DNA from: Ahaetulla prasina
Lineage: Eukaryota > Chordata > Lepidosauria > Squamata > Colubridae
Assembly: GCF_028640845.1 (NCBI RefSeq)
Contig: NC_080546.1
Location: 53,765,409-53,829,408 of the forward strand
Length of the DNA stretch: 64,000 nucleotides
Reading direction: 5' to 3'
The notes beneath the pieces were generated by a model. The model worked only from the letters and a program-made list of their open reading frames with translations, was not told the DNA's origin and ran no database searches. Below are positions 37,083-49,986 of this stretch, piece by piece; positions within the stretch are counted from its first letter, which is position 1; the number at the start of each line of letters is the position of its first letter. Both the position numbers and the translations under genes were made by a program.

Positions 37083-37093
37083 AGGCGGTGAGT
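37083..37093 (+). promoter_or_regulatory. 5' splice-donor candidate, plus strand
   Basis: GAGGCG|GTGAGTGC with the exon ending at 37,087. A good match to the donor consensus at the right edge of the CpG-rich region. It could serve a divergent non-coding transcript. Weaker case than the minus-strand donor at 33,937. Confidence 0.3.
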
Positions 37094-37420
37094 GCATGTC
37101 TCGGTGTAAAAAGAAAACCGCAGCCAACTCTTGAAATGCCACTGAGTTCCGGGAAAGCACCTTGCTACCACCGCCTGGGCAGTGGGCGACTAGAGATGCC
37201 CTCGGTTCCCTCGCATTTCCTCCGAATATTCCTGGGATTGTATCGACTGATGTACAGAGAGCTATCATGGAAGCCCCATTCCCTTTGCCCACGTACCCCT
37301 GCAAAAGAAAAGTCTTGAAGTTATTCCGATACCGGCGCGGACAGCCCAACTCTAACGTCTTTTCGAGATCTCTCGGACTTACTTCAAGTAATGCGTGGAG
37401 GATCGGAGGAAATGTTTAAT

Positions 37421-37669
37421 ACTGTAGTGGAGGATGAGGCTTACCGGACTTTAATTATGATTTAGCCTTTAAGCTAATTTGAAGGGTGTTAAGTCACGTT
37501 TCTTTCAAATCTTATCTAGCTAATATCCTGTTATAATCTGCCAATAGACGTGCCTAAACTTAAAAAACAACGTTTAAGAAATATATTCTCAGCAGACCAG
37601 TCTGTACTGCCTGTTTCCTTTCTCTGTTCACCAGCATTGCAAATAAACTTGTATAGTTAATAGGCGAAA

Positions 37670-37730
<61 letters not shown>

Positions 37731-40700
37731 TTTTGCATAAAATGGCAAGAAGCATCTACCATTCCTTTGACTTCACAAAGTCATTGAAAGCAAACCACAA
37801 GATTGGATGTGAATACAAGGACCTTGGCTTTGCCTACTGGAAGTTACTTGTGAAATGAAAATGGGAGGAAAAATGCCAGGCACTATTACATCTTCTCCAG
37901 ACCTAAAATGTTGCCTTAATGTGACCCTTCTTTTTGATGTGTATCTCAATCTACTTTGTCTATCTGTCTGAAAGTACTTTGATCCTTTTGCCGTATGTCT
38001 GCTCAAATGTTTGCAGGCACTCAAATGCTTGTAAAGAAATCATATCTAAAATAGAATAGTAAGACAACTCACATAGGAGGAAATTATTTCTTACTGCTAA
38101 GTTTGCTTTGGGGTCTGTGTCAAGTTCTGGTTAAAAACTGTAAGATCGAAGATTTCCTGGGTGGGAGCTAAAGTGCTCATGCTTGCTGTTGGTAAGGATA
38201 AAGCATAATATTAAAACAGAAATGAAAGGGGAGTGGTGAGAGTCTTGGTTTAGATGCTCCATCCATCTTATTGGCTGACTATAATGTGAGTTACAATTCT
38301 CATTTGTTCTTGGTACTATTAGGTTCATGTTTCTATATTCCTGAATTGGATCGATCTGGGCTCCTGTTTATGACTTTCTTTGAAAAATTATAGCTAAGTT
38401 ATATTTTTCTGTCTCCCCTTTAATCTTTGCCTTTTGGCTTGTTTGCAAAGGTCTGAGAGTATTTCTCTAGATTGGTGGGGTTTCAGCCTGCACAAACATT
38501 TTCAAAATGTACTCTCTTTCTAATTATAATTACTGTTACTAACTTTAACAGAAAAAAGAGGAAAGGCACGGTATAGGTGTTTGTTTATGCCTAATTATAG
38601 GAGCATTCCTATGAGACAAGCCTCTCTACCTATCTAAAGATCTTGTATAATCTACTTGTATTCCTTTTTGACTCTGCAAGTTCCTTGTATAATGAATCCT
38701 AAGAATATCATCATAAAATGGATTGAGAAGGCAACAGAATTTTAAGGAAAAAGTATGATTGCACAATATACACCAGCTAAAAAAGACTAATCTTTGATGT
38801 TATTTTGTATTACAATTTAAGCCAATTAAATAAATGAAATTTTAAAACAATTGTTCAGCTAGAAGTGGAAAATTGGTTGCTAATTAATAAACATATTAAT
38901 AAATAGGTTGAAGTGAAATAAAGCAGAATTACACCAGTAAGTTTCAATCTACTGAAATGTCCAGTTTATTGCATTATTAAGTGAAGAGTCATAAAAATGT
39001 ATACAAGAAGAACATTACATTAAAAGCTGCCTATCATATTTCAAATAATTCATATAGGTCACACAATCATTGTGATAATATTAGAAAACAAGTATTCTAA
39101 TCTGAATGCTGAGAAACCATAAAATTAAATGGCTGTCTGCAATGAGGAATATGTCTTAATTACCTTAATTAAGGCAAACTAGAATCGTGTATATACACTG
39201 ATTCTAGAGTCATTGAATGTACTGGTTATACAAATCAACCTTTAAATGGGGTCACATTTTTTTCCTACATTACTTTGTGTTACACTGCATACACAAGTAT
39301 ACTGTATAAGCTGACCTTTGGAGAAAGTGAAATACTTTAGTTTCACCCAAAAGTTGACCCTCTTTACTATGGCTTCATAAAAGAACCAATCTGACGTAGT
39401 CTACACACAGCATGAAAGAAGAAAATAATCAAAATATTTCTCCTGTTTTTTACTTGCATGCACTGTAATAGACTGGGAACCCATGCGAGTTGTTTTTAAA
39501 ATAACATGGCTGTTTTTTTACAGATACAACTTTAGTAATCTTAATTATTTACTGATTTATCCATTATATACTTCTAGTTTATCCTTTCACGAAAATATTC
39601 ACGAGGCAATTTATTACAAATACTGAAATAAAATACAAATCCTATTTAAGCAATGTAGATACATAATACAAAAGCTAAATGTAAAAGCTATCCAACTATA
39701 GAATTCCTAATAGAATTCTAAAGCCAAGATGTTTTCAGTTGCTTCCAAACTGAAAATAAAACAATTTTCATAGTTGTGGGGTCATAACTGAAAAGCTCCT
39801 GCCACCAATCAAAAACAATGTTGCATTTTTACATGTAAGATTTCTTAATTGCCCAGTTTTTAAATCTTACGTATTTCAGGTTAGGTGAATATAAGACTTC
39901 AAAGGAAACAACCTTTTCATCAGCAGAAACCAATTTGGGTATGTATTTCCTTAAATTTGTATACCTAGAAGCAACTTTAACATGCTTTCTCACCCAAGAC
40001 ACTTTTATTTCAGCCATAGATATTTTAATTGAATAGTGTCTGATAAATGTTTATATGCTGGGTTTTTTATTTTTTTTGCCCTTGTTGTTAATTGATGTTT
40101 CCTTGAATATATTAATTTTAAACTAAAGTATCATCTATATTGCCATATACCGTGCTGGTCTTTACTTTATTGAAAATGAGTATTGGGATATATATTCCTT
40201 TACACACACACAGTTATATTAAATGAATATAGTCCTGGGTAAATGTTTATTGATAAACTATTAACAGTGGACAAAAATTAAGGAAGTCCTTACATATTAT
40301 GAAAGGGGGGGGGATGAGAATGAGCATCTCAGATAAAACATATGTGTTTATGTTTTAATGATTGTCATGTCAAGCATGATTGTCAGCAAAGTCCTCAATA
40401 CATCAACTGCAACCTTAGCAAAATACTTAGGTGTACTATTTACATCTCATCTTCCTTTTCATTCTATATCACCATTCAAGAAAAAAACCTAATTGCGAAC
40501 ATTTAGTAAACATGGACCAGAGGTCTCTTTTCTAATCTTTCATCTAGTTAAAAATGAAATAAATTTCAGAAGATCTATTGTCATATATATTATAGCCAGA
40601 GCCCTGCACAGAATTTCTATGATGGGAACACAAAGTAGGTCAAGGAAGTAAAACCCATTACTCAGCTACTGATTTAGTGCACGTGGTGAAGTAACATAGT

Positions 40701-42526
40701 TCTTTGGGCAAATTGTTCTTGCTCAGGCTCAACCTCTTAGTCAGAATATGGGAATGCAGTGCCACAGAGCTACTGCAAGGATTAATACAAAAATTATAAA
40801 ACATGAATATGAAGTGTCATCATTCTTCATAGTTAAGGTATTAATATCAATTAAGTACAATTTATACCGTTTTTAATAGTAACTACTAATTTATACTACT
40901 ATCTATTTATATTTTATAATTTATACTTGTATTTTCAGTTGCATTCTTCAAAGTCCCCATGAAGGTTGCTTTCTAATCTTCTTTTCCTACTTTATTCTTA
41001 GGTGAAAAAAAAAATAAGAAGTAGCATCATTAGCCACCAGTTGTAAATAAAATTCTTCCTCTCAAAGCCCATACAGTGAAACAGGATTTACAGCAACATA
41101 CATACCAGCTTGATTGAAATGCCAAAAGGGAAAAATTGAGAGAAAAGTATACACTATTATTTTCTTTTTGTTGAGCTTGAAATATTGTTTTAGCATCTGG
41201 TGAACTTTAATAACATATTGTTTTTCCACATAAAAAGATTCAGTTGATAGGACTTAGTCCTTCTGCTTTGTTCTCTGAGGCAATATATTCTGTTCATTAA
41301 TTGCCAAGAGAACTGTTTCTATCTGACCTGACAAGGAATTTAAGAGAAGCTGCTTATGTTGCAATCCAAGCACCTTGGAAAAATGATAATCAGAGGGCCT
41401 TACCTGAAATATTTGAGGCTTCTACCTATTACCTTTGGTGAAATCAAACTGCAAATATATTTTTATTAGTACAAAACAATTTAAGTGTTCCTGGTAGATC
41501 AACTCACAGTGTTTAAATTGAGAGATACCCCCTGAAAGTTTTCAGCAAAGGAGAAAAGCACTCCAAATTGTTTTCACTTATTTATGCAATTAAAGCACTC
41601 TTGCCCTGGGGATTTCATAAAGTAAACTTAGCTGAATACTATGTACAATATTTGAAGTTACTAGTTCTGGACAATAATTCATTCAGTGCAACTTATTTTG
41701 TGTGAGTAGTCATTATTAACCCTAAAATTTCACAGATTGGATCCTATTTTAAAATTTAATAGGTACAGCTACTCTTTGTTATAGTTAATAGTACTAAGTT
41801 ATGAATGCTGATGGCCTTCTACTGCAGCCTTAAATTGCCTTGAAAAAGATACAGTTTCTTTAATTAAAAAAGCTGCACTGAACTAATCCCTCTAGCAGGA
41901 AAAAAGGAAAGAAAACTTTTAAGCAATCTCTTTCTGCGCTGGGAGAGAAAAGCAGACAATACCATAACAGATCAGAAACATAAGCTATAGTGTGCAGCCA
42001 GGAGCACAGCAGGGAACTGAATACTGCTCCGACTGTGTCATTTTTTAATCCCCCATCCCAGTTTTCCCCGTCTGACCTCATGCTGAGATGAAGTTATCAC
42101 AGAAGACAGCTTTACTCTTACCAATGAATCCAACCCTGGATCTGTATTATCCTTAGCAGATCAAAACACCGCTTTCATCAAATAGCATTATCTGCATAAA
42201 AGGCATGCAATTGCCTGATAATTTCACCCAAACTATGCTATTCATTTAAAGGACAAGAAGAAAAATGTAATTCATTCCTTTTCTTTTTCTTGAAAAAAGC
42301 TAACATACTTCGCTCATGGGAACTTTTTTTTTAAAAGATCTTGACTTGGGGACCATTAAAAAGTTCTCTCCACCCCGTTTACTATTAATTATTGGAGTGC
42401 ATCTATGTAGGATGAGTGACAATAACACAGAGCATTCAGGAAGCAGGTAGTAAGAATTGGCAAGGCATTCTTGATTCATGATAGTGTTTCCTTTAGACAT
42501 GCTTCTGCTGACCCTAAAAATAACAA
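37421..42526. other. Unassigned AT-rich sequence
   Basis: Apart from the compound microsatellite at its left end, no coding exon or repeat termini recognised in about 5 kb. Confidence 0.5.
37669..37730. repeat. Compound (GTCT)n-(TC)n-(AC)n microsatellite
   Basis: Six GTCT-type units, then about 12 TC units, then about nine AC units. Confidence 0.95.
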
Positions 42527-43205
42527 AATCATTTATTTATTTATTTATTTATTTGTTCGCACTTTTATATCGCCCTATCTCCCCAGGGACTCAGGGCGGT
42601 TTACAGCCATATAAAACACATATATACAGAATAAAACACCAATTTAAAAAACTTATTACATAAGGCCGAATATTTAAAATAGGAATATAAATAATAAAAC
42701 CCCATTAAAACATTTAAAAATTCTAGTCCAGTCCTGCGCAAATAAATAGATGTGTCTTAAGCTCGCGGCGGAAGGTTCGAAGGTCAGGAAGTTGGCGAAG
42801 TCCTGGGGGAAGCTCGTTCCAGAGGGTGGGGGCCCCCACAGAAAAGGCCCTTCCCCTGGGTGTTGCCAGTCGGCACTGCCTGGCCGACGGCACCCTGAGG
42901 AGTCCCTCTCCGTGAGAGCGCACAGGTCGGTGAGAGGCAATCGGTGGCAGCAGACGGTCCTGTAAGTAGCCCGGCCCTATGCCATGGAGCGCTTTGAAGA
43001 TCATTACCAAAACCTTGAAGCGCACCTGGAAGGCCACAGGCAGCCAGTGCAGTCTGCGCAGGAGAGGTGTTACATGGGAGCCACGAGGGGCTCCCTCTAT
43101 CACCCGCGCAGCCGCATTCTGAACTACCTGGAGTCTCCGGGTGCTCCTCAAGGGGAGCCCCATGTAGAGAGCATTGCAGTAATCCATATGTGGCATATGC
43201 TGCAA
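42527..43205 (-). mobile_element. L2-like LINE, ORF2 C-terminus and 3' tail, well preserved
   Basis: On the minus strand an open frame runs uninterrupted from the 5' truncation point (about 43,205) to its natural stop at 42,723. Blocks in order: DYCNALYMGLPLRSTRRLQ, VVQNAAARVI, LLRRLHWLPVAFQVRFKVLV, FKALHGIGPGYLQDRLLPP, then LWNELPPGLRQLPDLRTFRR and the C-terminal KTHLF. This is the end of an L2/CR1-superfamily reverse-transcriptase ORF. A roughly 190-bp 3' UTR follows, containing GGGCGATATAAAAGTGCG and ending in an (AAAT)n tail at 42,527-42,555. The ORF called from 43,286 adds upstream host sequence by chance. Confidence 0.88.
42723..43205 (-). pseudogene. L2-like ORF2 C-terminal fragment (about 160 codons)
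   Basis: Coding part of the element above. It lacks the endonuclease domain and almost all of the reverse-transcriptase domain (including the catalytic FADD box), because the copy is 5'-truncated at about 43,205. The remaining frame has no stops or frameshifts, which suggests a younger insertion than the L2 fragments at 5.7, 8.3, 11.9 and 22.1 kb. Confidence 0.85.
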
Positions 43206-46200
43206 ATTGAACTGAAAGCCAAAATACTTGCCTAAAAGATTCAGTATAGTTAAATACCTATAATGTATAAATCTGAATTTTTGCAAACTCTGTATTATAT
43301 CAAATGGGCTTTCAATAACAATAATAACAGTTTTGAAATAAAAATGGTTATAAAATATCAGGATATTCTTGAATCTTTAGCATATTAAAATAGCACTGTA
43401 GAAAGTTATGCATTCAGTAGGAGGAGTTGATTATAAGCATAAACACTAATGGCAGTTCAATGAAACAAATGTATTAAGTCTCCTTTAAAATAGTGGCTGG
43501 GACTCAAAGAGCCATTTTTGGATTTTTTTGGATGAGGTCATGTTAAGAAAAGGAGTCTTTATTTTCAGTATTGTAGTGAATTACTTTGGGAAATTCCTTC
43601 CATGTCATAAAAACTTTGCATAAGGAACTAAGGGTTAGTTAGTTAAGGGTTAACAGAGGCAATACATCCAAACTTTTATTGGACAAATTAAATTAGTTGC
43701 ATTGGTCTTTGGTTCCAATCAAGGATGTGTCCTAAATCCCAAATTTTGGATCAATTTGTGAGTCATCTTAAATTTTTTTGTTATATAAATTTTAAAGATT
43801 GTGCTCAATCTTAAGCATTTTTATTTTTCCATGCACACATTTCTGAAGTCCCTATCTACCGTTATTAGATGCAGGAATTATAGCACAGATTGGCATGACA
43901 CACAGCTTCACTTTTAATATACTTTTGTGGGTTTGCACAACATCATTCCTTCAGTGAATTGCTAAAAGGAAATAATTCCAAGTTCTGGACTTGTTAGGGA
44001 AATTGACATTTGCTATGCAGTGGTTTCTATTATATTGGAGGACATACTGAATCTAACATAAATTTAGTATTCTACAATAGTTATGTTTCCTCTATATTGT
44101 AATTTTTTTGTAAATTGTACTTAATAGAATATAATATGAAGCTTTTAAATGTAAAAGATGTTTGATCAAGTCAGTTAAGCGCAAGTTGCTGAAATCTCTA
44201 TGCTTTAAAAGTTTAGTACATCACAGATTACTGCTTTCATTTTCATATTGTGTAGATTACGAGTAAAAAAGAGGTACTTAATTCTTGAGAAATCGTGAAA
44301 AATTATACAAAGTGAAAAAGCACTTTGCTGTATTAGATGGACATGGACTGTCCTAGTTTCAATGATATAAAGTTAATGTCAGCTCATGAGATAATGTACC
44401 TTAATGCTCTTTCAGTACTAAAAGTCCTTAAATGAATATTGCCCATCCAGAGCGTCAACTGAATAATTTAACAGTGTTTCATAAGGCACAGGAAGCATAA
44501 CGAATTTGCTAGGTGGGAACAACTTTCCCCCCATTATTTGTTCTCCCATTTCTTCTCATCTCTATGGATTGATATTTTCATACATGGATCTGCCTATTGA
44601 TTTCCTCCAAGATATTGCTGGAAACAAGGTGAGCCAACAGTGAACTCACTACTTGCTTAGCAGCAGTTCCAAAGACATATTTTTGGAAACTTAGGAAGTA
44701 TCTGCTTTCTGAATTGCAGCATAAGAATTGCACTGTAATGCATAAAATCTGAAAAGTATAGCTAATACATAATATAAATTTTCCAATTAACAAATCTGTT
44801 TTTTAGAATTTTAGTTCTATACATATCTTGAAAAGGTATCGGCATCTTTTCGGCCTATATCAGCATTTACATTCCTGGGAGAGCATTTAATTTATACATA
44901 CATAACATACATACATACATACATACATACATACATACATACATACATACATACATACACTTTTTAAAATTCAGATTATTTATTCAGAAAGTAATTCTGG
45001 GCTCACATTTATTTGGAAATCATGCCTTGTTCTCATTAAAATCTTATAAGTAGGTAGGTAGGTACTCAGTAAAGGAAATCATTCCAAGTATTTCAATGGC
45101 ATGTAGTTTTTTAAAAAAACATTTTACATTTTTGAGGTGCCAAAATCAATTGCCATCTGCAGATTTCTAGTTAGAACAGTACAAATTAATTTCTCAATGC
45201 ATGACAAAGAAAATCAAACAGTTGTCAATCACAAATTAACAAGTAGATAGTTGTCTGATTCAAGTAAGACAAGTTATATTAATATGAAACTACAAGATTG
45301 TAGCAGCAGAGCTGAGCGCTAAGGTGAAATGTTGCCACCAGATACCTGGAAGTGCCACTTTATGTGAGATTCTCCCCACTGTCAGCATACAGGAATCTCA
45401 CAATCTATCAGCCTTACTGACAAATTGAAGGAAAAATAATAATTAAATACATTCCATAGCACCATCACTTGGCTCTTGTAGCTTTTAGTCATCAGATTAG
45501 GGCAAATAGTTTTTTCTCCTGTTAGATCAATTTCACCAGATATAATTTAAATTCAACTTATTTATTAAGAAAAAGAAAAAAGGGAATGTAAATTCATTTT
45601 TAACCTTGGGTAGTCATATGTAAAAACATTCAGTGGTGCATGAAATAAAAATACAGTGCTGTGAAGAAAGATTCAGCATTAACAATATCTGACTGGGAAT
45701 TTAAACTTGGAGAATATAAAGCAGTGAAACTAACAGCATAGTTCTATGACAAATATTTAATCAAATTAATCTTTTTTGCAACTGTTTATCAATGTCATAT
45801 TTAAGCATTAATTGTACAATTCAAGCAATGTTATCTTCATTAACATTTTAGAAATTTACTAAGCTATTATCTGCATCTGTACCTCTATCTGTATTCTACA
45901 ATGTATTATTCACATCTTATAATGCAACAAAACAATTAATTTGGGGTGGAATACAGATAAAATCATAAATAATACCTTAAAGAAATCTTCCATAAAAACT
46001 ATAAAGAAGAAATAAAAGTTCAGAAGTGATCACACCGTGTAATGGATCTGCTACTTGGATACCAAGCTGCATCAAGCATATAATTAAACTTGCATAGATA
46101 CAATAAATACCAGGGGCATTCAATTAAACATCACACCAAATAAAAAAGAAATGAAAAATAATCTCACATAAGATAATAGCAATATGTTTTTATTTCTCTT

Positions 46201-47058
46201 ACCATAGGTAATTGTTGCCTATAACAGATTTCCCTGTGTCTCAATTATTCCTAGATCCTCTTTCCAGGTAATCCCGGAGCATTCTATTTTGCTCATTTCA
46301 GAGACTGATCTTCCCAATCTCAATTCTCAACATCTTTCTTTGTTTCAAAATACTGCATATAGAAAGGGAGAGGGTGTGGGGTAATCAACCTCCATGTGTG
46401 GGCAAGATCATAAATCTGTCTCTGAATGATCTAGATTCAAATCCTGACAAGTTAATGTGGATTCAGAAAGTACGCAGCCTGGCATGTAGCTCATGTTCTA
46501 CAATACTCTGAAGAAAGTTGTGTTGACAGTAGAGATGCAGACTCAGCTGAGCTCAACTTTGGGCGACTTCAAGGAGGCTATTGCGTAATTTTCTGGCAAT
46601 ACAACATAACTCATTGGCCAATGTTTTCTTTGAGGACATCTGTTACCCAAAAGTCTTTAGATTGGGGATTTCATGGTTATTTTCTAGCCAAGTACCAACT
46701 AGGTCTGATCTTGCTTGTCTTTCAAAATTCAAGGTCAGCAAGATTTTGCCACCTACCTGGGTGATAATACAATGTCATTATATAAAATGCACAAATCTGA
46801 GGTATGAGAAGATTTATGTCTCTTTAGATAGGATTGCTTTATATTCTTTTATTTAGTAGCCTATAACAATGTACATATATAATTTCCCTCCTTAGGTCCA
46901 ACATATAAGACTTTAGAAGATACAAAGAAAAGGATTTGTTTCTTCTTTAAAATGAAAAAAAAAGAAGTCCTTTGATGTAATTGGAGATGTACAAAAATAT
47001 AGGATTCTATAAAATACTAAATTATATAATCAGTGAGATACAAGATGCATTTTAAATA
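43206..47058. other. Unassigned AT-rich sequence
   Basis: No coding exon recognised. 46,380-46,500 contains a B-box-like word (AGATTCAAATCCTG) and might be an old SINE, but no A box or tail supports it. Confidence 0.45.
44895..44959. repeat. (CATA)n microsatellite
   Basis: About 15 tetranucleotide units, nearly uninterrupted. Confidence 0.96.
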
Positions 47059-47962
<904 letters not shown>

Positions 47963-48218
47963 AACAGATAGTTCTCATTTGCCAACCATAATTGAATCCG
48001 ATAGATTGATTATCAAGCGATTGGTCACTAAGTGAAACTGTGACCATGTTTATTATCCTACTTCAGCTTTCCTGTGCTTTACAGACCTGCATAGCAGGGG
48101 TGAAATCTAATTTTTTTTGCTACCGGTTCTGTGGGCGTGGCTTGGTGGGGGGTCATGTGACTGGATGGGCATGGCTATGTGACTGGGGGATCAAAAGACA
48201 GAAACTCACTAGCAATGT

Positions 48219-48270
48219 CCTGCTGGAGCAGGGTTGGACTAGATGACCTCCAGGTCCCTTCCAGCCCTGG
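48219..48270 (+). repeat. CR1 3'-end segment inside the hAT element
   Basis: CCTGCTGGAGCAGGGTTGG followed by CTCCAGGTCCCTTCCAG, homologous to the CR1 terminus at 14,377-14,430 and in the same place as in the hAT at 2,108-2,159. Confidence 0.78.
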
Positions 48271-48308
48271 ATTATCCTTTGAAGCTGCGTCTAGTGCCAG
48301 GTTTGTAC

Positions 48309-48396
48309 TCCTTCCTTCCTTCCTTCCTTCCTTCCTTCCTTCCTTCCTTCCTTCCTTCCTTCCTTCCTTCCTTCCTTCCTTCCTTCCTTCCTTCCT
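48309..48396. repeat. (CCTT)n microsatellite
   Basis: About 21 uninterrupted CCTT units directly downstream of the CR1-like block in the hAT element. Confidence 0.96.
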
Positions 48397-49010
48397 CTTT
48401 CTCTTCTCTCTCTCTCAAAAACGAACCCCCCCACACCCCGTTTTCCTCTCAGCAGGCTCTGCTAGCTAAACCAAAAAATGGGGGGGGGAGTCCGTTTTTC
48501 TTCCCAGCAGGCTCTGCTAGGCAAACACAAAAATGGCGGGGGAGAGTCCATTTTTCCTCTCAGCAGGCTTTAGGGAAATTTCAGGGAAGCCTGCTGGGAA
48601 GAAAAATGGACTCCCCCTCCTACCGTTTTTTGGTTTGGCTAGCAGAGCCTGCTGGTAGGAAAAATGGACTCTTCCCCCACCCCCCACCCATTTTTTGGCT
48701 AGCACCTAGCTGAGCTGTGCAATCATCGGAGGCTTTTTTTAAACTTTTAAAAGCATTTTTTCTTTGGCCGAAAAAATGCTTTTAAAAGTAAAAAAAAACC
48801 CTCTGATGATCGCACGGCTCAGCTGGGCATGGGCCGGGGGGGGGCAGGGATTTTTGCTACTTGTTCTCTGAACCACCCGCCCCCATCGCTACCAGATCGG
48901 GTGATCCGGTCCGATCTGGGAGCATTTCACCCCTGCTGCAAAGGTTGTAAATGGAGGATTGGTCACAGAATTACCTTTTCATCACTGTCATAACTGCATA
49001 CAGTCACATA

Positions 49011-49224
49011 CAGTAGAAACTCTGGTCATGAACGCTTCTGACCAGGACCAAATCAGGTTCTGACCAAAAAATTCACACACACACAAAATTTCGTGGTTGA
49101 TTTCTCCTTCCGCGCCATTTTTTTTGTAAGTGCCAAATTTCCAAAATTAGGTTTGGGTTGTGACAAAATTGGTTTGCGACCAAAGTTATGGAACGAATTA
49201 TGGTTGTGACCAGTGGTTCTACTG
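49011..49224. mobile_element. Tc1/mariner-type MITE with TA duplication
   Basis: Left end CAGTAGAAACTCTGGTCATG pairs with right end TGACCAGTGGTTCTACTG, whose complement is CAGTAGAACCACTGGTCA. It is flanked by TA at 49,009-49,010 and 49,225-49,226. 214 bp, non-coding, inserted in the MITE that spans 47,963-49,258. Confidence 0.82.
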
Positions 49225-49258
49225 TATAAGGCAGTCACTAAATAATCACCAGGACTAA

Positions 49259-49986
49259 TTTAAGGAGATTATAATGTATGCAGCTACAGTGAAATCCAGG
49301 GGGTGGTAGAAGAGTGGTGATAGAAATGTCCAACAAGCAATGAGTTTCTGGTACAATTCAAAAAAGTTTATTATTGCTTTTTATGATATAAAACAGTAGA
49401 GAGTTTCAATCTTTGATACTTCAGGGACCACTTCTTCCAAACTACCCTAAGTAAAGGGTCTTTTCTGTTTCAACTAAGGCAAAAATTAAGAAAATAGAAA
49501 AGTTCTGTTCAGTGGCTATAACCACTGGCACTTTTTTTTTTACCTCAGAAGACCAGAATGGAAGTGTGTCCATCTGCAAATAGAACCTCTTTTTTCCCTC
49601 TGCTTTAAAACTTTTATTGAATATTTTATGACTGTGAATTTTTTACTCTGCTATTTTATTGTTAAATATTTTAATGCATTGTTTTTAAATGCTTTAAGCT
49701 GCTATGTGAATGGTACAAATTAAAACAGTGTGATATTTTATATATAAAATATAACCAATAAGAATTAAGAAAACAACTTGTGGACCATAGAAAGGCTTTA
49801 TGCTGTATTCCAAATGATTGGTTCCATTTTGAATGTAATTTTAAGAATCTGGAAATCTTAGATCTACTTTGCCTCTCATGCTCCCTTTTTGGAGCTTTTC
49901 CTCCAAAAACTACAGAAAAGGACACAACATTTGCTACACAAAAAAAGCAGAATATTTGGTTCATCCATTCTGTGAACAGTGGAAGG
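49259..49986. other. Unassigned sequence left of the duplication
   Basis: Single-copy in this window. It ends at ggaagg (49,986), where copy A of the duplication begins. Confidence 0.5.

Larger units (their letters stand above)
33190..37420. promoter_or_regulatory. CpG-rich island with promoter-like features, gene unidentified
   Basis: The only extended GC-rich, CpG-containing region in the window, densest at about 33,480-34,700 and again in patches to 37,400. CpGs are frequent here (for example GCGTCGCC, CGGCGGCGGTCGC) but almost absent in the flanks, as expected of an unmethylated vertebrate promoter. It contains G-runs, a CCAAT box, a TATA-like box and splice-donor words listed separately. 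No convincing protein-coding frame is present; ORFs of 60-127 codons on both strands look like GC-rich shadows. The gene it serves cannot be named from this sequence. Confidence 0.7.
48095..48935. mobile_element. hAT element, second member of the 1,971 family
   Basis: Ends are CAGGGGTGAAATCTAA (48,095) and GCATTTCACCCCTG (ending 48,935). The flanks ctgcatag (48,087-48,094) and ctgcaaag (48,936-48,943) match at 7 of 8 positions. Internal order is the same as at 1,971-2,556: GGGCGTGGCTTGGTGGG, CR1 3' block, CCTT microsatellite, GC-rich section, paired right end. It is longer than the first copy because a block with AGCAGGCTCTGCTAG is repeated several times in both orientations (48,450-48,710). 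ORFs over the microsatellite are artefacts. Confidence 0.9.
47963..49258. mobile_element. Tc1/mariner-type MITE interrupted by two other elements
   Basis: Three pieces (about 47,963-48,094, 48,944-49,010 and 49,227-49,258) read continuously once the hAT at 48,095-48,935 and the MITE at 49,011-49,224 are removed. The left piece (AGTTCTCATTTGCCAACCAT ... TCAAGCGATTGGTCACTAAG) and right piece (CAGTCACTAAATAATCACC) have the alternating CATAA/GTCACTAAGTG character of the family of which 51,615-51,957 is a relative. Outer ends are degenerate and approximate. Confidence 0.55.

Noticed and set aside
44895..44959. Regular short repeats resembling an array
   Set aside because: A (CATA)n microsatellite without spacers, in a vertebrate genome; not a CRISPR array.
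46380..46500. Possible SINE with B-box-like AGATTCAAATCCTG
   Set aside because: No A box at the right distance, no tail repeat and no target duplication.
48179..48713. 96- and 156-codon ORFs
   Set aside because: Translation of a (CCTT)n run and inverted repeats within a hAT element.
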